Below, piece after piece: positions 56,300 through 64,000 of a stretch of 64,000 nucleotides of DNA. Position 1 is the first letter of the stretch. Every line of letters begins with the position of its first letter. A model generated the notes under the pieces. That model saw nothing but the letters and a program-made list of their open reading frames with translations. It was not told where the DNA came from and did no database searches. Source of the DNA: Sanguinoderma infundibulare (Eukaryota > Basidiomycota > Agaricomycetes > Polyporales > Polyporaceae). A program made the position numbers and the translations under genes. The stretch covers positions 1,178,001 to 1,242,000 of the forward strand of contig JAVLRN010000008.1 of the NCBI GenBank assembly GCA_032821775.1. The letters are read 5' to 3'.

Positions 56300-57388
56300 G
56301 GCGATGGTCGGTGCTGGCGGTCGGTCGTAGACGTTAGAGTTTAGCTCGTCCTTAAGGCGTCCGCGGCAGCTGGTCGAGGCTGCGGCTAGGGGGAAATGGG
56401 CAAGAGGCAGCCGCCAGTGGTAGAGAGCCGTGGGAGGCGACGCAGGCTTTATTCACTCATATTTTGCGTCGTGCCAGCGTCGGGTCGTACGATGCGCCGC
56501 TCGCTTATTCGCGCTGCACGTGGCGTAGCCGCTCCTCCTCTCTCCAGCTCTGTTCCAGCTCATCAGAGCTCTTCTGGCCAGCTCCAGCCGCTAGGCCGCA
56601 GCCTGACAAACGGTGCGCTGGTGGTACGACGATTTCAGCCCGGCTGGTCGTCGAATTCATTTTGATTTCCATGTCGTCCGGCGTGGTGGCGCAGAATGGC
56701 GCACAGCCCGGGCAAGCGCCCACAGCGTCCTACCGTAGCCTTGTGTAACTTCACTCGTATACAATACTCGTCCTTCTCGACTTCATTGAAACCGAGAAGC
56801 ATGTCCTTCTCAAATGTGAGGCTGCTGCGCCCACTGCGCACCGTAAATCGAAGTTGGCTAATTTTGCCCATCTCCACGCTCAAATTGAGTCACAGATGCG
56901 ACTGACGTTCATGTGCCGTCTCATGACATAGCATGACATGCCATTGGACGACGATAGCGACCGCAATACAGAGCCAGAGGCCGTTGCTTCCCACCGCTGT
57001 CTTCGCAGAGTACACCATGCTCACATACCAACCGTGTAAGACAAACTGGTACGCCTTCAGGTATTTGGGAACATCGCGCGATGAGAATGTTTGTCTCTCC
57101 GTGGTTTTGGAATGCGACCGGAACTTCATGGTTGCTTCATCGTTCCTACTCAAATACCGAGGCCTGCTCCCTGCGTTGGACGATTGAACCGAGCCCCGAC
57201 CAGACCAGACCATCATTGCCAGCGATACCCGAGCCGGGGCCGAGCACACAGCAGTGTTCCGAGGCCGCTACCTGCGAAAGCTCCGGCGGACGCTCCATCA
57301 CATCCGAAGGCGTACGACATCCCGACTACACCCGGTTTCCAGAAGCTCAAGCTCATGAAGCCCCTCCTGCTGCAAAACCGCGACTGCG
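56300..57388. other. Upstream region of ERG25 and 3' flank of GPI18
   Basis: A plus-strand frame at about 56489-56665 reads MRRSLIRAARGVAAPPLSSS, an Arg-rich amphipathic start resembling a mitochondrial presequence, but no enzyme body follows. It may be the first exon of a lost gene or chance. No other gene is seen. Confidence 0.35.
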
Positions 57389-59478
57389 TCATGCGGGGGG
57401 CAAGAACGCACCCCACAATACACAGCTGACCGCACCCCAGACGACACTCCATCCCACCCACCACCGGCCTAGGACCGGACGCTCGACCAGCAGCCACGCC
57501 GCCGCCCAGTATGTGCACGGCATCGACGCCGCAAAGCGCAGAACGATCTGAGTGTGTGATGCGAAGAGGAGGAGGAGCGACATGATCAGCGCGTGGATGA
57601 CGTGAGGGGCCAGCGAGGGGTGGAGGAAGGGAGACGTCGATGCGACATCTTTCGCTCGGTTTGATTTATCCGGAGGCGGTTTGGTTGTGGGCGTTGGAGA
57701 AGGAATGAGGGCTCGAAGACGTGGTAGGAGAGCCTCGCGTGTGTAGTGTGACGTGTATGCGAAGAGGAGGGCTAGTGGAGGTGCGCCGAGCAGGAAGTTT
57801 GGGAGTTGCTGTGGGGTCCAGTATAGGAGGAAGCCGGAGTTCCAATACTTCGACTGGACGTAGGTGTAGATGGATGGCGGAAAGGAGTCGCACCAGGGCG
57901 CGGGCGTCGAATTTCCCAAGCAGAAGATACGATATGCAGAGTACTGGAGGTATAGCAATGGCGAAAGGATCAGTGCGGAGAGCGCGACCGCGAGGATTGT
58001 GCTTCCTAGATAGACCTATGTCCCGATATCAATATTAAGGGCATGGAACTTGCGGAGGTATGATAGGCGAAGGACGTACTCTGCGGTGTTTGAGGAAAGG
58101 TTCTGCTATCAGGCCCCAGAGGATGAACCCGCACAAGAAAAGGCCATTGGATCGAGCGGTTGCGGCGACCGTGAACGAGAAGGCCGCAAAAAGCCACTGT
58201 TCCCTCGTGCAGTAGAGCATTCCTACAAGAAGAATGTCATCAGTGTGATTCGAGATATGGCGGATACTTGAAGGGGAAGTATTTCAGAAATCGTGAAGTG
58301 GGTAAGTATATCGACCCCGGCTGCGATTATATTCGTGGTGACGTCGACACGCCAGGCGGAATGCGTGCGTTGACTAGTTGGAAGAGTCTGTCTCACCACC
58401 ATCAGGTCGGCGCATTTGGGAGAGCATTGGCTACCCGTGGTAACACTACTTACATCGTGGCTGATCGTCAGCGATGTGACGCAGATCACGGGGAACTCTG
58501 AAATGGCGAGCCTAAACAGTCATGAAATCCTAGCGTCGTCGATATCACAAGTCCTTCTCTCTTGTGGTCCGAAGATGCGCGAGCTACTCGTCGTTGTACC
58601 TGAACCTGAACCCGACCCCCTCGGGTACGGGGCCCGAAATGGTCGTGGGTAACCTAAAATACAGGGTACGCCCTTGGCCACTCGTCACAGGCACGAGTTA
58701 GATGAGCCATACCCCTCTAGGCACAGTGAAAGATGTTCGTGCAAACTGACAATGTCTTGGGTTGAATATCCTGGACTTGACAGCACGATGTCGGCAGCCA
58801 AAGTACAAGGATCGCAGCGAATGGTGATATTCCCAAGCAAGCAAGCAGACAAGGAGCGCCAATAATGGGGTGATTCTTACCTAGGTATGAGCACCAGGTG
58901 AAAAACGCCTCGCTGTACCCCGCCACGCGTAGCGTCACCGGACTACTGGGGAGCAACGAAAGCAGCGAAGCTAGGAGCGCGACGTTCGGCGACCCCAGAT
59001 GCTCCAGCGTGAGGTCGTACAGCGTCAACACAGAGTGCACCGACAGCACCGAGCTGAGGACACCCCCTACGAGGGCGTCTTCCCACTCCAAGCTCGAGCC
59101 ACCGACAGGCGAAGTGCGGGAGCGGAGCAGACCGCCTAACGAGCGCATGAGAGAGGGCGTGCCTGGGAAGAACGCCCACTCGTGCTCGTACACGTAGCCC
59201 TCCTTCGCTACGTGCGCAAAGTGGAACGCGTCCCATCGCAGGACCGCGGCGGCGAGCGTTCGTCGAAGTGAGAAGGCCGTCGTCGGCTCCGTCCCCGGTG
59301 GGATCAGGACCATGGGTGACGAGTCGAAGAGAGGCAACTGCCCTGCCACAACCGTCAGGACGAGCGTGAGGACGCTCGCCGTGCACGAGAGGGCAAGGAG
59401 CAGTCGCCGGTGGCCCAAGTTCGTGTTCGTCGTCCGAGTCGGCGGGTGGGCTCGTTTTCCGGCCGATTCAGATGACAT
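57389..59478 (-). CDS. GPI18: GPI mannosyltransferase 2 (PIG-V/Gpi18), 455 aa
   Basis: The ER enzyme adding the second mannose to the GPI-anchor core (alpha-1,6), a multi-pass protein of the PIG-V family. Exons: 59478-58881, 58222-58080 and 58015-57389; sum 1368 nt. Blocks: RWDAFHFAHVAKEGYVYEHE-WAFFPGTPSLMR (the WDxxHF and EWAFFPGxP luminal motif, about 84-115), PSSPVTLRVAGYSEAFFTWC-SYLG (about 178-201), REQWLFAAFSFTVAATARSN-GLFLCGF, and WCDSFPPSIYTYVQSKYWNS-GFLLYWTPQQLPNFLLGAPP, all family hallmarks. The C-terminal membrane region ends SVVWGAVSCVLWGAFLPPA. An in-frame ATG at 59553 would add 25 residues; I prefer 59478. Intron 1 is 658 bp, far longer than other introns here. The coding sequence is intact. 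Confidence 0.93.
58223..58880 (-). other. Unusually long intron 1 of GPI18
   Basis: A 658-bp intron with donor GTAAGAATC and acceptor TTCTTGTAG. No repeat ends or coding frames I can support were found inside. Most introns here are 45-70 bp, so an insertion into an ancestral short intron is likely. Confidence 0.7.
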
Positions 59479-61969
59479 GGCAGGCTGCTCTTGCCCTGGA
59501 GCGTTTCTGATCAGCATTCGGATGCAACGTCCAGGGTTGTTGTGATCATCCACCTTTTCAGTGTCTTCTGGAATTATTTGAGGGATATGAACCTGGGAGG
59601 CCCGACGAGTCGCGAGAGGTTCCGGTCAGGATGGAATGAGTTACCTTTCTGGGAATGTGGCGGCGGAGCGCCGAAATGTTGTTCGGCGACGTCATCCGAG
59701 TTGGTGCTAGTCTACCTGGCTGTATGCGCGTGTTGTCTGCTGCCGACGACGACAATCCTCCTTCCCAATCTCCTCGTCGACGCCCCAATTTTGCGTTATA
59801 TTCATGAAAACGTTGTTCACCCCCCTTTCTCGCACATTTGCGTGGCCATGTGCACACCAGAGTCACTTGGGTCTGGTAGCTATGGTGGGGCGGAAAGGAC
59901 CGATTGAGACTCGTCCGGTACGTTTCCCGTTTCCCTGTTGCATCCCGATGCTGAATAGGATTACATGTGTATCTCAGACCCCATCTCCGATACCTGAGAC
60001 CCGAGGGACCTCAAAGTCCGGAAAGTGGCCCACTCACTCCCCACACCTCTCGCTGGCAGATGCTCACGCATACACTCCGTACGTTCCCCTGCCTGCTGCG
60101 CTGAGCCTTCACAGAAAGCGTTCACCGAGAACGCCATGCCCCCTGAAAGCCTATGCAATCTGAAAATGCGGAACGTTGTCGACTTCGTCCATGCGACGTG
60201 GGAGACTCTTTTGACGACGACGCATATCAAAGCGGAAGTGTATGGCATGTTCCTTGACCTGCCGAAGCCAGTACTCTGGGGTCTTTTGGCTTTGAAAACG
60301 ATGCGGAGATACGGGAGGCGTTCGCGAAGGTACGTGGCTTCAAGGACCCCCTTTTTCCTGTCTCTGCGTGCCTGGCTGGACGTATAAGGTCCCATGAGAT
60401 CCCATTCATGACCGAAAGGTCGCGTATAGTGACCGTAACCGCGTCCGCCCGTCTAGACGACCCGCTGAATGGGCGTATATGGGGCTACCTCCATCCAGCC
60501 CGGTTCTAGCTCCCGCAGAGTTCGTCATCCGGCATACTCATCTCGAGATCTCCGTGTTCGAAGCACGGCTTCCATCTCTAGATATTCACGTGGTTTCTGT
60601 GTCTCAACCGTCTGCATTCGGGTCGGCATCTGCCTGTTTTCCGTGTTCCCACATCTCCTTTCCTTTGGACATCAGATACCGAGGACGGGATGCGGACTAA
60701 ACATCTTCCACGCTTTCACTTGTTCCCAGGACTGGTTTCGGTCTTTCGAGCTCAGCTCGAGATTGCACCGTTGGCAAACCGTCCGATGCAAGCCCATGCA
60801 GCACTTGATCGAATTTTTATCCAGTTGAGGGACAGGACGGGCCGTTGGTGGCCGACGCCAGGGTGCGGCGTACTACCACGGCGGGGTCAGCGCCTGAAGT
60901 ATCGTTGAACGCTCCGTGGCATAGGCGTGACATCACCACATGCCTATGTAGCGGTTCGCCCGACGCCCCCACATTTCCAACTTCCCACTCCTCATATTTA
61001 TAGATGAAACGGACATCCGATTGCGTCCAGTAGGGCATTGAATGAGGACATCGTGCCACCGTCATCAGTGTTTTTCGGGGGCTAGCAGGGGCTAGTACCC
61101 AGACTTCGTACACCATGTCCGCGAGGTCAGCTGGAGGCGGGAACATCATCAATCATCGTTGGCTGGGCATGGATGTCTTCTAGCACGAACAAACAGGATA
61201 ACATGAACCTCTATCCAGTATCGACGTCTCGTACCAACTGTTCAAGGCGGTTACGGTTGGCGCATCTGATGCCAGGCACCTCTGGGAATCATCGTCGCAC
61301 CCACGTACATACATGTGATGATGCCCGCGATAAGTCTCACTGTCAGCTTAGAAGATAAGAACTGTGATGGACCTGCGTATGCGATTCAGACTCCCGGTTA
61401 CCTGCTCGACAAACCTTTGTGCCTTTGGTTCGCATGCACTGTTGTGGGATCCAGTATGGAGCGATACGTCCACAGGACGCTTGCCATGGAACGTACGTCT
61501 CCAGGATACTGCGAGTTGGACTTTGCGAGGTTTCGCAGTCGAGTCGACCGGAGACTGATCTGTCATCTCGGCTGTTGACAGCTATCACAAGCTCCTTGTG
61601 ATTGGCTTCGGTAAGTCTTACTGCGGATCTTAACCTCCAGCACTCTCAACCATGAATATTGTTAGAGAGATGACTTTTGAGGCCTAGGACGTTGGAACGT
61701 TGGCTTGGAGGGTATAGATGCTGCGTCGGCACCATGCGGCCTCGAGACGAACACTGTGGTCGCGGGCGGCTGGGTCTGGCGCCCGAATCGGAAGCACAAG
61801 AATGTATAGCCGCCGATTGGACGTTAGTGGATCTGGCCAATCTGCAAAACTTTACCGAGCCTCTCCTTATCATCTACTCGGCTGTTACTTCATGCGATAA
61901 AATGTGGCGTCGCGCGTGCTGCGTTCTTCCCCTTGCATCCTCTTCATCGCACCTTTGCACGCCACGACC
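59479..61969. other. 2.5 kb without a recognised gene
   Basis: A plus-strand frame near 60136-60387 reads MRNVVDFVHATWETLLTTTH, then IKAEVYGMFLDLPKPVLWGL. It is protein-like and conserved in appearance, but I cannot place it in a family; it may be a fragment of a broken gene. The right end is the promoter side of the purine permease. Confidence 0.35.
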
Positions 61970-64000
61970 ATGGCAGGCTTTGCGGATAGGTTGAATGCCC
62001 AGGTGAGTATCGCAGTTTGCTCGGCGCCGTAGCTCAAGCGTGTTAAGATGGAGAACTTAGGTTGCGGACTCTTTCGTTGGAAGGTATTTCCGCCTGGAGG
62101 GTTCCGGTCATCCAAAAGAACGCGCAGGGTCCCGGTTCTTGGTGTGTCGTATTCTTCTCCTCGGAGCGACCGACTACTTATTCTGAGCTTGTATACGTAG
62201 ACCGAGATTCGCGCAGGCCTGACGACATGGGTGAGTGCGCCTGTTGCATCCGGGTGCATGCGTCTCGTCACACGAGGACTGACCTGGGGGCTAGGCTGCC
62301 ATGGCATACATTGTGCGCACCCGCCTTCTCAAGTTCACTTGTAAGCATTCCCTGAACGCAGTACCCACTCTAGATCTCGGTCAACGCATCCATCCTCACG
62401 GACTCGGGAGGGACCTGCGAGTGTCCAACGAACGACGGCTGTCTCAACGATACCGCCTACTCGGCGTGCCTCAACGAGATTCATCGCGACTTCATCACCA
62501 CGACGGCCGCCATCTCCTCGCTCGCTTCCGTTCTCATGGGAGCACTCGCGAATCTCCCCGTCGGAATGGCCCCCGGCCTGGGTCTTAACGCATACGTGAG
62601 CGACATCGTCTTCCAACCCGCACAAGCCGCTCAACGCGCTCCCGTCTAGCTCGCGTATTCAGTCGTCGGGTTTCACGGCAGTGGTATAATTACATACCGA
62701 GAAGCTTTGGCTGCGGTCTTCATGGAAGGGTACGTCCGCGTGCTCCTTCTGAGGCACCAGCGTCAGCCTTATCTTTATCTTTGGCGTTGTGCGACCCAGC
62801 TGGATTTTTTTCATCCTCTCGTTGCTCGGTCTCCGGCAATGGCTCGCCCGTATCATGCCCCAATCGCTCGTTCTGGCCGTCGGCGCGGGTATCGGTCTCT
62901 TCATTGCGTTCGTCGGCCTCTGTAAGCGCGATAAGCTCCCGCCTTCTCCACGCGTCTCCCAGAGCTAAGGTTAAAACCAAACGCCTCCTAGCGTCTAACG
63001 GCCTTTTCGTCATCGGCGGCAATACGACGAACTTTGTCGGCCTTGGCGGCTGCAACCCCGAGGACTACCTTAGCTCCAGCATGCCATATTACTGCAACTC
63101 GAGGGTCATGCGGAACCCCACGATGTGGCTCGGTATCTTCACCGGGGGGTGCGTCTATCGCTATCTATGACGTTCTGGCGGTACGCTTAGCTGGTGATGA
63201 CACGCGCACTTGACAGCATCTTCACGGTGTTCATGATGCTCTACCGGGTCAAGGGGGCCATTATCTTCGGCATCTTCCTCACGTCCATCATCTCGTGGCC
63301 GCGCTCGACGGCTGTGACCGCCTTCCCCCACACCTCGGATGGGGACACGGCATTCGATTTCTTCAAGCAGGTCGTCACGTTTTGGCCGCTGAAGCATGTC
63401 GGGAACGCGCTCGATGTACGTCGGTTATTTTCGTAGATGCTAGTCTGGACCATTGACACCCATTTTTGTTCCTGGTAGTACAACTACGGTAGCGGGAAGG
63501 TGTGGTACGCGCTCATCACCTTCCTATATGTCGATATTCTCGGTGAGCATTCTCTGACTCCCTCCTTCCAATAACTCTGACTCAAGAATGCATGGACCAC
63601 CTTGAAGACACGACCGGTACGCTGTACTCCATGGCGAAGTTTGCTGGCCTTCGCGACCCGGTGACGCTCGACTTCGAGAACTCGACCATCGCATACTGCG
63701 TCGACGCGTTCTCGATCTCCATGGGTGCGCTCATGGGCACGTCCCCCGTCACCGCCTTCATCGAGTCCGCGACGGGCATCGCTGAGGGCGGTCGCACGGG
63801 CATCACGGCGATCGTCACCGGAGTCATGTTCTTCGTCTGCATCTTTTTCGCGCCGATCTTTGCGTCCATCCCCTCTTGGGCGACTGGCGGTGCGCTCGTT
63901 ATCGTCGGTTCGCTCATGATCCGCACGTGAGTGCAGTTGCTGTTTCCCCTCGTCTCTTGCTTCATGTCTGCGTATCGCGTTCCGCTACGCTAATGATGCC
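61970..64000 (+). CDS. azgA: AzgA-type purine permease, partial (3' end outside window)
   Basis: A hypoxanthine/adenine/guanine:H+ symporter of the NCS2-like AzgA branch, in the plasma membrane. Exons seen: 61970-62002, 62061-62141, 62201-62230, 62295-62312, 62374-62595, 62650-62729, 62800-62921, 62992-63148, 63217-63415, 63479-63542 and 63608-63926; 441 residues, then an intron runs towards the edge. Blocks: VADSFVGRYFRLEGSGHPKE, TEIRAGLTTWAAMAYIISVN, ANLPVGMAPGLGLNAY, YREALAAVFMEGWIFFILSL, MPQSLVLAVGAGIGLFIAFV, NPTMWLGIFTGGIFTVFMML, LKHVGNALDYNYGSGKVWYA, FSISMGALMGTSPVTAFIES (the signature with Ser/Thr and Glu for substrate) and GISEGGRTG-like GIAEGGRTGITAI. Two exons are only 18 and 30 nt. 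No disruption is seen in the visible part. Confidence 0.95.

Noticed and set aside
56489..56665. Mitochondrial protein first exon (MRRSLIRAARGVAAPP)
   Set aside because: Presequence-like, but no downstream exon with a recognisable mature protein; kept only as a remark.

Overview
The window is nuclear DNA of a filamentous basidiomycete (Agaricomycetes; a polypore-like wood decayer is my guess). The signs are genes broken by many short introns (mostly 45-70 bp, GTGAGT/GTAAGT donors, CAG/TAG acceptors), intron-bearing nuclear tRNA genes, and lineage-typical families: DUF6533 membrane proteins, DUF4243/questin-oxidase-like proteins, a HET-domain protein and F-box proteins.

Layout. 0.6-3.0 kb: an 11-exon CAX cation/H+ exchanger (-). 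4.4-5.7 kb: a decayed copy of the exosome subunit RRP42 (-). 7.3-9.5 kb: an intronless HET protein with a C-terminal membrane anchor (+). 10-12 kb: two weak hypothetical genes. 12.7-14.6 kb: a DUF6533 protein (+). 15.1-18.7 kb: a DUF4243 oxidase (-), a tRNA-Met and a SAM methyltransferase (-). 19.1-28.0 kb: a mobile-element island, made of a TA-flanked element holding a ~0.5 kb-armed near-perfect inverted repeat, and a 6.6 kb DNA transposon with TIRs, an 8-bp target duplication, a ULP1 protease gene and a stop-ridden transposase. 28.5-34.4 kb: an F-box pseudogene, a 14-TM-type MFS exporter (-) and a decayed second MFS copy (-). 36.8-41.5 kb: a second intact DUF4243 gene (+), a tRNA-Val, a tRNA 3' fragment and a third, broken DUF4243 copy. 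45.3-47.3 kb: a cyclopropane-fatty-acid-synthase-like methyltransferase (+). 51-52.5 kb: an F-box protein (-). 55.1-56.3 kb: ERG25 (-). 57.4-59.5 kb: GPI18 (-). 62.0 kb to the right edge: an AzgA-type purine permease (+), cut by the window end. Long stretches (41.5-45.3, 47.3-51.0, 52.5-55.1 and 59.5-62.0 kb) show no recognisable gene.

Functionally this mixes housekeeping membrane and lipid genes (ERG25, GPI18, CAX, AzgA, CFA synthase) with accessory genes. Two DUF4243 oxidases, a methyltransferase and an MFS exporter lie on either side of the transposon island and could be tailoring and export genes, but no polyketide synthase, NRPS or terpene synthase is visible. Several families here exist as one intact and one decayed copy (DUF4243, MFS, F-box), which points to local duplication followed by decay. 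Exon models for seven genes were built by hand; each is divisible by three with GT-AG introns, which supports them. No database search was possible.
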